Shown: piece by piece, positions 32,823-44,500 of the stretch
How positions within the stretch are numbered: the stretch's first letter is position 1
How the letters are laid out: each line of letters opens with the position of its first letter
Assembly: GCA_009733575.1 (NCBI GenBank)
Contig: ML769595.1
Location: forward strand, 1 to 64,000
Length of the DNA stretch: 64,000 nt
Source of the DNA: Gymnopus androsaceus JB14
Taxonomy: Eukaryota; Basidiomycota; Agaricomycetes; Agaricales; Omphalotaceae
Direction: 5' to 3'
Translations under genes and position numbers: made by a program
The notes under the pieces: generated by a model
Database searches by the model: none
Seen by the model: only the letters and a program-made list of their open reading frames with translations
What the model was told of the DNA's origin: nothing

Positions 32823-33970
32823 TGTTAGGAAGCGTCGCGTTTCCTAATGAGTCTGCACACGTCCGATTGAACCAGCGGCTGATGGACCGGAAATCCGATG
32901 GCAATAGCCTGCCGGTTTTTGACAGGCGCCCAAATTCCTGTTCTTTCTCTTACTGCCACGACGCCACGATGACGCATTCCCAACCATTAAATTCCGACGT
33001 CTATGGTCATCTATCCCACAGTCGCTGTTTTGAATGTCTTAGCGGCGCTACCAACGAAATCCCCGATATTTCCTCTCGACAAATCGACTCTTACCCCAAA
33101 TTCCCCAATATTCCAAACCCTACAAGACCAGTCTCGACACAACTCCCATATCCATTTGTTTCTCATACCAAATTCCCTATTCCATTGTCCTTTCATTTGC
33201 TTACTATTGCTAGGGACCGGGACCCATTCCAACAACTCAATATGACTTGCAACTATACTCGGAATTGTGTTGTCACTGCGGGTCGAACTCGCAGTTCCGA
33301 ACTACATTACCATCACAACAATACCTTCTTCTTACAGTGTCTATGTACCTGCAATGCCCGAGTACCTTCCCTACCCTCCCTTACACTATTACCAATTACC
33401 TATTTTATTACGGTGGTACAACAAGTCGACCCTCTCAGACGATACGTTGTATTCTCCCTTTTTTGAGAGACAACTCGTGCAGCACTGTGCGAGCTGCGGC
33501 CCGGTCAGATGCGCAGGTTGCGCAGCTTAATTTACTGCGCGACTACGCATACGCAGGTCGACAAGCCATTATAGTTATATTAATTACTGTCCAATAACCT
33601 ATATAAGCTGGGGACCTTGTCTGTAAGGCCCCCAGATCAGTTATTTTGCAATTATATCGGTTTTCTTCTCTCATTCAGTCTTTCTCTCTCTCAGTCTCTT
33701 GTCTCTTATCTCCAGCTCTCTCTCCTCTTTATCTCTTTTTATCAACCAATGCAACCTTGATCTTGATTCCCCTAAATCACTCAACACTCCAGTTATTATA
33801 ACTATACTACATTGCCAATTTCCAACCCACCATCTCAAGTAGACATATCTGCCCAGCGGTCTTTGTCAGCGCAAACCCCAAAACCAATTAATCAGATCTC
33901 TTGTCACTAAAAACGGTCCCTTTTTCCCACTCGACACCTCCTAGAGAAGTCAATGCGACACGCTCTAACA
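32823..33970 (+). repeat. Solo LTR (1148 bp)
   Basis: Starts TGTTAGGAAGCG and ends GCTCTAACA, giving a TGTTAG/CTAACA terminal inverted repeat. A perfect 5-bp target duplication, CACGG, flanks it (32818-32822 and 33971-33975), the signature of LTR-retrotransposon integration. A TATA-like CCTATATAAGCTGG at about 33598, with pyrimidine-rich sequence downstream, marks a probable U3/R region. No internal retrotransposon sequence is present, so it arose by LTR-LTR recombination. Open frames within it are not convincing genes. Confidence 0.88.
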
Positions 33971-33975
33971 CACGG

Positions 33976-34393
33976 TCCCTGGGAACTTGGTCATTTTGAA
34001 AATCGTAATGGATAACGGGGTTCAAGGAACTTTGAATTTTGCAAAATAGTAACTCAAAATTCCAAACATTGTGCTAAAATGGCCAAAAAACACCAGAAAA
34101 TTTTTCTGCAATGCTAATTTTTGGCCTGAGAACTCCACTTTTGAATTTCTCACCTTAACGCATAAAACCCCGGCACTTTAGGTCGTAATTATACAGTATA
34201 CTTAATCAAATATCTCCAAGCCCAGGCATAATGACAATTGAGGGGAAATTGAAGGAAGAATAGTCTTCAGCCAAGGTCATGATATGAGCAGGCTATGAGA
34301 ACAACCACCATCAAAGCCCAACAACGGTTCAGTTCATCCTTTACGAGGCCTCTGCAGGTCTAATACATGATCTGTCGTACCTAAATATCCCAA
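33976..34393. other. 3' intergenic region of the MFS gene
   Basis: No coding sequence. It follows the MFS stop on the minus strand and presumably contains its polyadenylation region. Confidence 0.4.
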
Positions 34394-35764
34394 CTATGCA
34401 TTCTCTGGCCGCTCTCCATTTTTCATGTTCTTTTCCGTACCTACTGCCGGAGGCGGACCAGAACCAGCAGCAGCGGGAGGGCCACTCTTCACAATCCAAA
34501 TATTCTTAACGAACATCGCAGCAAAGAGCGCAAGTCCCGCTACAGGAACACCTATGACAAACACAATGTGCAGAGCAAGCGAGTATGCGTGTACAACCCC
34601 AGGGATCATTGACTCTGGCAACTCGGTATAAATAGCCGTCGGTGACTCTTTGATGATTCCAGCAGGCACCTCAGGTGCGTAGATGAGTAGGTACTTTGAC
34701 AATTCGGATGCGAGAACAGGTTCGGCGACTCCCAGTCCAATTGTACCACCAAGAAACTGCGCAAAGGAAGCCATACTCGTCACTCTTCCGATAAGTTTGG
34801 GGGTATCTTTGAATTCGGTCTGGATCGCAATGAGCGAATTCTGAAGGCCCATGCCGGCTCCGACACCAATGAGAATTTGGAATCCGATGAGTTGGGCAGA
34901 GGTTGTTGATGTGCTGATGGTGAAGAAAAGTCTGGAACCTACTGCGAAGATGACAGGGCCGCTGACGAGGATCGGCCAGCTGGGGATAGTTGCTTGAACG
35001 AAATAGAAAAATAGAAAGTGATTGAGCAATGTACTAGTACCCGATCTTTCCGATCATCTGGCCAGCGACCATGATGGAGAGGATGACCACCAACATAAAC
35101 GGAATGAAGTTGATTCCCGAGTCCGTGGCTGACTTGTGCCTAACAGCCTGGTAGAATATGGGGATATACTGTGAAGACTGTCATGAGACAATGTGTCTTT
35201 TCAGGAAGCAAGGGAAAAACTTGCATAGGTAAATATCAAGTAAGAAAAACGACTAAAGAAGCAATACGCAATAATGGCGTATCTAGATAGACTGTGTCAC
35301 TGGCAGAAAAAGAATGGGAGAAAGAGCAAGATTACATTGAACGGGACTTGAAAACCTGGGTTGGAACCATGGCTTTATCAAACATGTAAATCTCCCATGC
35401 GATAAACAAAATAGTCAGTGCTCCCGAAAAGACAAAGCACTGAGATGGGGGAATAGTCAGATAGGTAATAGATATCTCCGTAATGGTTAGTGACTAACAA
35501 TAATAACAGACTTGTCATTCCATGTCTTGATGTTTCCACCCCATTGTAGTGCAAGGACAACACACGTTACTGCAGCTGCTACTAAAGTGGCACCGACATA
35601 GTCGAGTCCAAGTGTCTGCTGGAGCAGGTCTTTGGTCGAGCGTTTTGTAGGGTCCGATCCTAAAGGAGGAGCGGCTTTCAAGAGGAAAGTGACAGCAAAC
35701 ACAGATACACCTCCAATGGGAAGGTTAATGTAGAACCACCAATGCCAAGTAAACTAGTAAGGTA

Positions 35765-38316
35765 CAGACACGAACCCCGATCCAAAAAATGACGGTGATC
35801 CAAAAAATTCAACTTTCAACACGCTCAAAGTAGCTTCTGGGACCCGGTTTTTTTTTTACAGGACATAGTCAACGTGTACTTTTTGAATATCTACAATACA
35901 GAATTGTTATGCTACATAAATCTACCAAGAAAAATTAAATACAGCGAAAATAGCCTAAATTTCCCAAAAAAAGAGATTCTGTATGGATTAGAGAGTCGTA
36001 TAATAGATAAAGTTATGCTCCCTATGCCCTAGGACGCTTTCGTGAGTGCGTATTGTAAACTGGAGTCACTGAACAACGTTTTGAGGCAACTTTGTGCATC
36101 ATCCCCTCCTCCTCAGATTCCATATCCTCATCATCCACAATGGAAGGAACTTCACCATTGAATGAGTCTATGAGCTCACGGGAGAGATCCCCAGCTCCAT
36201 CCGGACCATCAAAATCATCACTTGAAGATTCGTGAATGCGGGTAGAGCCCTGGCCTTGACCCACACTGCAGCCTTGCCCCCGCCCTTGACCGCGACCATG
36301 ACCATGACCACGACCCCTACCTTGACCTCGACCTCGGCCACGAGCTTGCTCATCTCGTTGATCCCGCTCTTCTTGCAATTGGTTCAATTCATCCTGGTCA
36401 AAAATCCGGGCCTGACCAGGAACACATCTACGGTCACCTTTCCGTTTCCGGCCGGCTTCGGTGTTCTGCAGCTCTCGAATGCGACCGTTTTGAATGCCAA
36501 CTCGTGCACGCAAGCATTCAGCTTCATTAGTCATGTCATGAAGAGCTTTGAGCGCTGCAGTTGGTGTCGAAGGTGGTGATTGAAGGAGGCTGTGGCAATT
36601 GTTGAGGATTTTGTTAGTCTGTTCACGTCGCCGCGGAGTAGAGGGATCATCCTCATCAGAGGAGAGAGAGGTCAACGAGGATGTAGGAGAAGGACAGCGA
36701 TTATCAATGCAAGCCTGTTCTTCACAATACCTGCGTAGAAATTCAAACCCATTGGGATTGTATGGATAAATTCCAGTTCGCTCAAATCCAGCAATGATAT
36801 TAGTTCTAGTGAAGGCTTCTTCACGAGCACGAGGTAGAATCCTAGGAGCATCTGTCAGTTTTCATTGAATGGATGCAATCAACCAACATACCGTGGAAAG
36901 TCTTGCTTTGCAATGGCCACAGCACCCCGGGTTTCTTCATCTACTGCATGGCCATATGCTTGTTGAAGTGGTCGGAAGCAGGACACATCAAGAGGCTGGC
37001 TTATACCACTCGTTTTAGGAGGAAGTCCAATACAAAGAATTTTGTGATTCAATGCAAACTTGATTATTTTGTAGTTGATATGGGTCTTGTGCTGATCGTA
37101 GATAAGGCCGCGCCAATTTTCCCCTGCTCGGTCCCAAGTCGACGGCTCATACACTCTCTGCATCCAATCAAAGAACAGCTCATTGTCAACCCATCCATCT
37201 GGTGATGCGGCAAAGGTTGCTTTCTCAAGCAGAGAGTCCTTGGCCCAGGAAAAGGAAGGACGTACACCCTTCATGATGATATAAGGCGGGAGTACAGTTC
37301 CGTCAGCAACAATGCAATCAATAACAGTGATCAACTCTCGATTCCCATCCTGTGGAACAGTAGCTTTTCCTGAGCCACCCTCATTATCTTCCCATCCAAC
37401 ACGAAAAACAATAATGTTGTGACGCCAAGGAATGCCAATAAGAAAACCCTTCTCATCAGCATTTGCAATTGTGCGATCTGTCAAGTTGTATGGCGGTCCT
37501 TGAGCACGCTCAAGCTGCAACAAATCAGACCTATTCTACAGCAAGCATACAAGAATGCTTACCATCTTGAAGTATTTATCAAACCGTACTGGGTCTCTTT
37601 CAGCAGCATTTCTCGAAACATCTTTCTTTTCACTTGGTCCAGTTCTCAACTCGGGAAAACGCAACATGAACCTTCGAATCCAAGTCTTCCCAACAGTCTC
37701 TTTGCTTCCTCGTTCAGCAAGAATATCATTTGCACAACCCCTAACAATATCATGTGAGAGATGGATCCCCCAGTCATCTAATTCCTTCAACCAGTCCCGC
37801 AATTCATTCTCCTCTATAGTGGTCAGCTTCTTTAGGTGTTCATGTCCCTGAGCCCGGGTGCCACGGCCATGTTCACAATGCCAAAGTGTGGATGTCGGCA
37901 GTCCTTGACGTTGAGTGGCAGCTGTGTATGTGTCTCCATCGCGTTTGTCCTGAATTGCGTGTTCAAATGCGTTCCCTTGCTCAATTTCTGCGTGTAGCTT
38001 CCGCTGTTGCTTCGTTCCTCGAGGGCGACCACCGCGGTTAAGATTGGGAGGCATAAAACATCCAGAGTGCAAAGAGAAAAGCAATAAACGTTCAAAACAC
38101 GTGATTTTTCGGATCGTGGTTTTCTGGCTAATATCCAGCCATCACACAAACTTATATCTGTACAACGAAGAAGTTCTTCAAAAAATCTCAAAAAATCGGA
38201 ACACAATACTTTGATATTATCGATCCCCTAGCGCAAAAAATTTCAAGGAAAAAGGTTAACTACAGCCTAAAATACAGCGATTTTTCTACATTGTTTCGGA
38301 TCAGGGTTCGCATCTG
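35765..38316 (-). mobile_element. Pogo/Fot1-like DNA transposon, apparently complete (2552 bp)
   Basis: Ends CAGACACGAACCCCGATCC and, inverted, CAGATGCGAACCCTGATCC, flanked by TA on both sides (35763-35764 and 38317-38318), as expected of Tc1/mariner-superfamily elements. It encodes a pogo-type transposase in three exons without a stop. The insertion is in an intron of the MFS gene: GTACTACAG precedes and ACTAG follows, with the exons TDH and FTWHWW on either side. Confidence 0.92.
36022..38054 (-). CDS. Pogo-family transposase (three exons, about 644 aa)
   Basis: My splice model is exons 38054-37563, 37514-36892 and 36841-36022, with introns of 48 and 50 bp bounded by GT and AG; the total, 1935 bp, is a multiple of three. 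The N-terminus has a basic GRPRGTKQQRK and a psq-type helix-turn-helix (TAATQRQGLPTSTLWH), then a CENP-B-type HTH (ELRDWLKELDDWG to WIRRFMLRFPEL). The DDE_1 core has ANADEKGF (first Asp), GLIYDQHKTH (second) and GISQPLDVSCF (third). The C-terminal region has a Gly/Arg-rich tract at about 36260-36345, then acidic residues and a basic end RKRPRA. The enzyme binds the terminal repeats in the nucleus and cuts and pastes the element. All three catalytic Asp are present. Confidence 0.9.
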
Positions 38317-38589
38317 TATGTAGTTAGTACTTTGAAATACAAAGATAACGACTGTAGTACATGGTCAGTGAACGCTCCACCCATGAGAGGACCAACGACA
38401 GATGAAATGGCAAAGACAGCACCAAAGATGCCTAGCAACCGTGGTCGATCCTGTAGCCTTGTAATTTCCGCCAAAATCTGGAACAGAGCGATAACTTGAT
38501 GTCATTGATCAGCTATACATGCAGCACAGTAAACGAAGAAGAATGAACAAACCAGTCTTTGGCACAATGCACTACCTGTTTCTTATGCA

Positions 38590-40949
38590 TTGTTGAAGAC
38601 CAAATATCCTGTTGCTCTAGTACAGGCTTACCGGCATATATCACACCAAGGTCAGCTGTGGAACAAAGACCTGGACTTCCCGCATTTCGCAAGGAGCGCC
38701 AAACAAGAGCTTAATATCAGTCCAATCGGTCTCATTCAAGGAGCAGTAAGCAGTCAAAGCATCAGAGGATCACTCAAATCCAATGAGATGCTGGTGTTTG
38801 ATGCATTAGATGGCTGACATGTTCCTCCAAGTGAAAAATGCCTTTTCCCTGGTTATACAGTAGGAAGATAGCTTGATGTGGTTCATATAGATTTTCCTAA
38901 TTTGATTATCAGGATTTCCATATAAACATGTTGTGGGTCCACATCACTCTTGATCTTGAACAGTAGCGACACAGCTTTCCTCGAACTTCTATATCGCTCT
39001 ATCCTTGCTAACATGTCTGACTCTGGAAGGAAACATCTCAGATGTTTCTGATGACCCCGAAACTGTTCCTTTTCAGCTCAGTATGAGCATACTAATATGT
39101 TTGACTTGCCAAACAGTGAGTGCACTTTCATAGAATTTACATTTACTTGAATTAATGTTCTATAGGCCCTCAAGGATGCCATTTGCCAGAACCAAAAATT
39201 GTTTGAGCATAAATGGCAACTATTGGAATGCTTAATTCTGATCTCGCAAGCCAGCTCAAGTTGGCAAAACATTGACTTAAGGGAAAAAATCAAAAGGGAA
39301 GGCAGATGAGCACAACCCACTGCTAAACAAGGATCTCATTCTTAAGCTGGCAAAACAATATACCATCATGGTCTATCCTTGGGCCTCCGAAGACCTGTTC
39401 TTGATGACCCCATCAGAGGACAGTCCCGAGCCAGAGTCTTCAGACCATTTCAAACCTTGCAGACCTTCAACGAGGGGCTGGTCAAAGAGCTTCATAGATA
39501 TTTGAAGGATCCCGAGCTGTGCAAAAAGGCAGCGGGATACGCACTGTTCAAAAAAGCAGTATGTTCTTTCACCACTTTACAAGCTTAACAGAGCCTAATA
39601 AACTGTATGAAGTTCATTTCCCAAGCTAAACAAGGACACTCAGCATCAGTCCATACTATCCGCAAATGCCTCCCTATTATTTTTGATTCCCATCGATGCT
39701 CCTTCAGGTATCTGGCTGACCAACAATGGCAACGTCTCGGGGAAGGTCTCCGGTCCTCAAAGGTCTACTGCAGTTTCCCAATACCTTGCTACGAAGGAGC
39801 CACTCTCTCCATATTCTACCCTAATTGCACTAAGAATGCAACCCTTTTATTTTATGAACGATTTTCCAGCCAAGGTAAATCATCTACTGACTTCATCTTT
39901 CCCTCATTGATTAATGTTCCAATCAGATCGCTCAAGCCCTTCTGTTCAACATGTCGTTGCTTGTTGCAAAATCATTCCCGCTATGGCCAGTTGCTTTTTA
40001 GGCATGAGTTTGGGGAGTACGCAGTGTTAACGACTCTATTATTTCACTTTCTGCTGTCTTGGTGAGTTCAACTGTCAGGTATTCTTGCACCTGAGTAACT
40101 GAAACATTTCCAGCTCCGATTTACCCTTTCTGAGGACGACGAGTTTGTACCCCGTGGGAAAAACTCGAAAATCGATTATCAAAAAGATTTTTTTCACGTA
40201 TCGACAAAATGCTCATCCAATTAAAGGACACTCGTTATAAACAGGAGCTCTACATCTTCTATAATAGTCGAGTCTTTGAAGGATTGTCTTCTGCCACATC
40301 TGCAGTCAAGACTAAGTGAGGAGCACACGGATTCCATTGCTGAGGCATTACTTACCATACGAGTTGCAGATGCAGGTAATTTAGCTTTATTCTGGATATA
40401 ATATATATATATTGCTAATATACTCTCATTATAGGACCTCCAACCACTGCTGCAACCACCATTGAAACAGCCACTGCATCTTCCCCAACGGCTCCCACTA
40501 TTACAGATGCCACTGGAGGATGGTGCGTATACTCAACAATCTCCCTTTCAAGCTTTCCATTGATCTATATTCACTTTAGGCCCATCTTTCCGCACCAGAA
40601 ATGCCCGCCGCCGATCCTAATCCTGAAGACTTGCTCAAAAATGTTTTTGGTCAAGGGGTAGTCGAAGATGCGACATATCATCAGGATGGTTTTTCGTTGG
40701 ATCCCTGTGGACCACCTGGTCCTAATGAAGCAGAAACATCTGCAGCTGGAGGTCACGGAGGTCGCGGACGCGGATGTGGACGTGGTGGACATGGACGTGC
40801 TCGCAGAGGTGCTCACGGAGGGGGGATAGAGACATCCAATGGTCACAAAGTCTGCAGTCCCTCCAGTCCACACCAGGGTAACGCGTTGGCGGAGGCTGAA
40901 GTCCTATTGAAGGGAATTTTGATTTCACAATTGCATATCTCACCATACT
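38590..40949 (+). other. Unidentified insert in the MFS gene with spliced coding-like blocks
   Basis: This 2.36-kb block separates two MFS exon groups and reads on the plus strand. Coding-like parts include PVALVQAYRHISHQGQLW (about 38610), ALKDAICQNQKLFEHKWQLL after a probable intron, LVKELHRYLKDPELCKKAAG (about 39480-39540), DDEFVPRGKNSKIDYQKDFF (about 40140) and a Thr/Ala-rich stretch ending in an RG-rich tail (GGHGGRGRGCGRGGHGRARRG-like, 40750-40815). Stops and frame changes occur. I recognise no family, and no terminal repeats are evident; the right edge is hidden by the N gap. It may be a mobile element or a rearranged gene. Confidence 0.45.
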
Positions 40950-40974
40950 NNNNNNNNNNNNNNNNNNNNNNNNN
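40950..40974. other. Assembly gap (25 N)
   Basis: A run of 25 N at the junction between the unidentified insert and the MFS N-terminal exons. The true gap length is unknown, so the apparent junction should not be trusted. Confidence 1.
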
Positions 40975-41532
40975 TAATTTCCTGCAGATCCAATGCTGGA
41001 GACTGTCCATCCCGTTATCAGCACGTTGACGTTCTGTGCTAGCGCACAGACCAAAGACCCCAATCTCAAAGATGGTTATAGAGGCAATCAGGGCCCACTT
41101 TAAAGGAAATATCCGTAGATCTGGCCGTAGAGTAAAAGGAACACGGTTTGTGCCAGAAGAAATGAAGCAGCAACCCATCCCTGCAGCAAAAATGCTTCGA
41201 AATCTGAAGCTATACGAGGTAGAGCAGTGGCTAATGAATGAAGAGACGTCAAACCGATTTTTAAAGAGCGAAATTTAGTAGATGTACCTAGAATCGTTTG
41301 GTCTAATGCAATTAACGAGACCGATAACAACCTTAAACAAACTTGTCAATCAAGTATTTGAACAAAGGAATTGAACTCTCCTGAACACTCACATTGCCAA
41401 AAAGACAATTGCCAATCTTTTTCCTGTTAACACTGAAATTTCAGATGGTTGGACCACTGCTACTATCGCGTTTTCTTCTATAGTCGTTTCCACCATTTGG
41501 TCGGAGGGATTGGGAAACTTGGAGCTGGCCAT

Positions 41533-43060
41533 GGCTAAAGTGGAAGAAGGGCCGAAAGAAAGAAAAACAAGCAAAACGAGCCACTACTTGTATTGTCGGT
41601 TGCATTAGGGTCTATAAGTCAACGGTTTTTTGAACTTGTTTGTTTGGCCGAGAAATGAATGCAGAACTATTGAAACGAAAGGGACCAGGCTGAAATGAAT
41701 GCAATTTTGCATAACCTTCATTTCGGGCCCAAACAAACAAATTCGAAATCTTCAGACCTACTATACAGAACCTAATGCAACCGGCAATAGTAGACATTAT
41801 ATTTTGTATAGAAATGCTCTGTCGGGAAGTTGTACATGAATGAAAATATCGACGCATTGAATTCAAAGGCACTTACATATCTCGGTTCGGCTCCGTTCCG
41901 ACTCTTTTGTTTCTAATCAATTCAATTCGGCTCCGTTCCGCATCCGTTTCCCAGCTCAGATTTGTCACTGGTGATTCAAACTTGATTGATACACAGGCAG
42001 GTAGTGAGATCGGAATCAATCCAGTCTCTGATAGTTTAGACGAGATCTAAATGATAAGTAAAAGAATCCGGAATAGAGGCTGACCGGATCTCAGCCAAAA
42101 GTCGGATTTCCGGAATGTTTCTGAATTCAGTCTGGAGTTAATCTATGAGCAAGTTTTGGATTTGCATGGGTTGTTCGCTCTAATTTCTCTTATTGCCGGG
42201 GCATCCCGATGTTTTTTTCCCGATGTATCCCGATGGTTGAAAAAAATGCAGCATATAGAATTTATTGGCGAACGAGAACATGGAAGGTAATTGTGAATAG
42301 ATATAGGGTCCGGCCCCGACCGACTCCGCTGTACATCATCTCCTGCTCACTCAGCACCCTTGGCAGACTCCCTACATCATCGGTTTCTTTGGATTTGGTG
42401 TCGCTGCTGGCAAATCAACTGTTATTAAATGTTCACAAAACAGCACCCAATACTCACCTATGAGCCAGGAGCACAATCCGCCTCAAAATGTGTCAATGGA
42501 AAGAAGAGAATATACATAAAGAAATCTTGAGTACTGGTTCCTAAGTGTTTGCATTGCTTGCGGAGGCTTGACAGCTTGAACTTGTGTACCAAAGATCTTG
42601 TTCATGTTATTTGAGGAGTTTTGAGGGAGTTTTGACTCTTGATTTTGACTCTTGAACAATGGGAACAATGGGTGACAATGTCAATGATGGTTGAAAGGAA
42701 GAAAGGAGACGCGGGGCTGTGTTCCAGCTGCTGAGCGCATTCTGCTTGCTGCGGCATTCAGATTGAATCAAATCTAGAAAAAACAATTTCTGTTTCAATT
42801 TAGACCTTTATACCAGATTCAAACTGATATGAACAAGGAATCGGATGTGATCAGGATTGCCATTGCAAAATTGATGCAGTTCGAAGTTTTTGGTTTGAGA
42901 TTGGTCAAATACTAGATTAATTCCGAGAAAATGATTGTAGTTCGATATTAAAATCCCGTTGCCAGATTAATTCCAAACAGAGCCATGAGCGTGTACGTCG
43001 AAGGTTGAACGAGAAAGGTATCGCAAAGTGGTCAGGGAAATATACATGGAATCCCTTAAT
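41533..43060. other. Intergenic, no gene recognised
   Basis: Upstream of the MFS start. A 15-bp word TTCGGCTCCGTTCCG occurs twice in tandem (about 41885 and 41927). The remainder shows no supportable coding frame or transposon ends. Confidence 0.35.
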
Positions 43061-44500
43061 CAATATTCCTCTTCTTGCGCGTATACAGTCTTCTCGTCAT
43101 GCTGCCACGTCTCTACTGCAACTTTAACTACTCGCGGACAGCTGACTGCTTTCGGTTCAATGAGGTACCCATATTGTTGACCTCACTGCCGCTCTTCGAC
43201 CTGGAATTATAGTTGTTGCATCCGACCATGGATCTCAAGAGGAAAGACACTGAGTTGCAATGTGCCGAGAAAGACGACGCTCACGGGATGAAATTGAGGC
43301 TTTAACTGGTTGTGAGTTCCATTTCTTCCTGTTTCGACATTGTTTTTCACTGCATATTGTGCTGACTGCGGTAACCCTTTTTCTGTAGATGTTCAATTCC
43401 TATTGATGACAATCTCTAGTACCTTCTCAAGTAAATCTAGGGCAACTTTTCTTAAGAAAGTTGTTTTATACTTAAGTAACACTCAAGTAATACTCAAGTG
43501 ATACCTAACTTTGCATAAAGCAACAAATTAGTTGTCTAGCGCTTATCACCTAAGTATTACTTAAGTAAAAAACATTTAATGAACAACTGTAATTGTTTCC
43601 TAAGAGAAATACTTACTTGAAGAATACTTAAGGAACATAAGCATTTCTTAAGTAATGTAAAGAAGCAAGGAAGGCAACTGTTGAAGTAATGTAAAGGAAA
43701 AGGTTGGAGCCAGGAGGGAGCTCTGAGATCTAGGACAGAGGTAGGGGGCCTTTTATATGCTAGCTGTGGAGATTTCCTAGTTAGGAACAATGGACAACTT
43801 TGCCATTGTTGCCAGTTTGGCAAGACAATGAACAGTTTCTATTGTTCTCTTACTTTGAATAACTTACTTTACTTTATTACTTACACAGCTGATTTGGTAT
43901 TTTACTTTAAACTAAAGTTTGCAGAGGATATAAGATAGTGCTTACTTTACTTTACTTTACTTTACTTTACTTTATTACTTTCATTTTTACTTTTCCTTCA
44001 TAATCAGCCATTTCAAGATGACTTTGCATGAGTTAGTTATGCATATACTTAAGTATTTACTTAAGTATAATTGATACTTACAGTTTAGGATAACTTTAAT
44101 TCTTAGGAACATTCTAAGAATTACTTGAGTATAAAACCACTTTCTTGAGAAAAGCTGCCCTGGTAGTTGTTCTCAAGAAATCCATCCCTAGTACCTACTC
44201 AAGGACCAACGATTAAGCACACGTTGGTCCTTCACAAACCACCTCCTCTCCTCTCTTTGTTCTCTGTTCGTGGATCGAGACTTGCCGACCCCTTTAGTTG
44301 ATGAACGAAGGCTGTTCAATCTTCCTTGACCCTTGATGGACAAACGGAAGCTGAACCTCACTCAGGCTTTGGCTCCATTAAATTTTGAATCTTCGTTGTG
44401 ATCTATGGTCGTGTTTGAGTTCTGGATGAATTTGCTAGACCCTGAAGTGGTCGTGGTGAAGAATTTCCGCAAGACGGAATAGCGTTTTAGCCTTGGCTCT
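43061..44500 (+). repeat. Repeat R, copy 1 (about 694 bp plus a hAT insertion)
   Basis: Sequence starting CAATATTCCTCTTCTTGCGC and running to CGGAATAGCGTTTTAG matches 47931-48626 almost base for base apart from a 738-bp hAT element at 43431-44168. A short frame, MDLKRKDTELQCAEKDD, is shared by both copies. I do not recognise the family; it could be part of a larger element. Confidence 0.85.
43431..44168 (+). mobile_element. hAT-type family B, copy 2 (738 bp, internally deleted)
   Basis: Same ends as copies 1 and 3 (GTAAATCTAGGGCAAC and, inverted, AACTACCAGGGCAGC). The flanks CTTCTCAA and GTTCTCAA agree at 7 of 8 (or TTCTCAAG exactly if the end is moved one base). Two internal segments present in copy 1 are missing: the (AAGT)n tract, and about 250 bp after TTGTTCTCTT. 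The paralogous repeat at 47931 shows the empty site (TTCTCAAGGAATCC). Confidence 0.92.

Larger units (their letters stand above)
34394..41532 (-). pseudogene. MFS drug:H+ antiporter-like transporter (DHA2 type), split by insertions
   Basis: Minus-strand exons from ATG 41532 to 34394 encode a major facilitator. The N-terminus is soluble, then SLIALDQTIL and TALPRIASDF, GWVAASFLLAQTVFLLLYGQI, then LAQNVNVLITGWTVSSIGSAG. After an insert it resumes with TRLQDRPRLLGIFGAVFA, GPLMGGAFTDH, FTWHWWFYINLPIGG (motif C region), LDYVGATLVAAAVTCVVLALQWGG, YIPIFYQAV and PILVSGPVIFAVGSR; the tail is Pro/Ala/Gly-rich. This is the layout of 14-helix multidrug or toxin exporters at the plasma membrane. Several introns of about 50 bp are visible. 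A pogo element lies cleanly within one intron, but a second insert (38590-40949) separates coding exons, and an extra G near 41065 shifts the frame, so the copy is probably not functional as assembled. Confidence 0.85.

Noticed and set aside
32823..33597. Protein-coding frames of 116 and 214 residues in the solo LTR
   Set aside because: They overlap in different frames, have no motif, and lie within an LTR whose ends and target duplication are exact.
36168..36579. Open frames on either strand across the RG-rich tract
   Set aside because: They are shadows of the repetitive Gly/Arg codons of the pogo transposase C-terminus.
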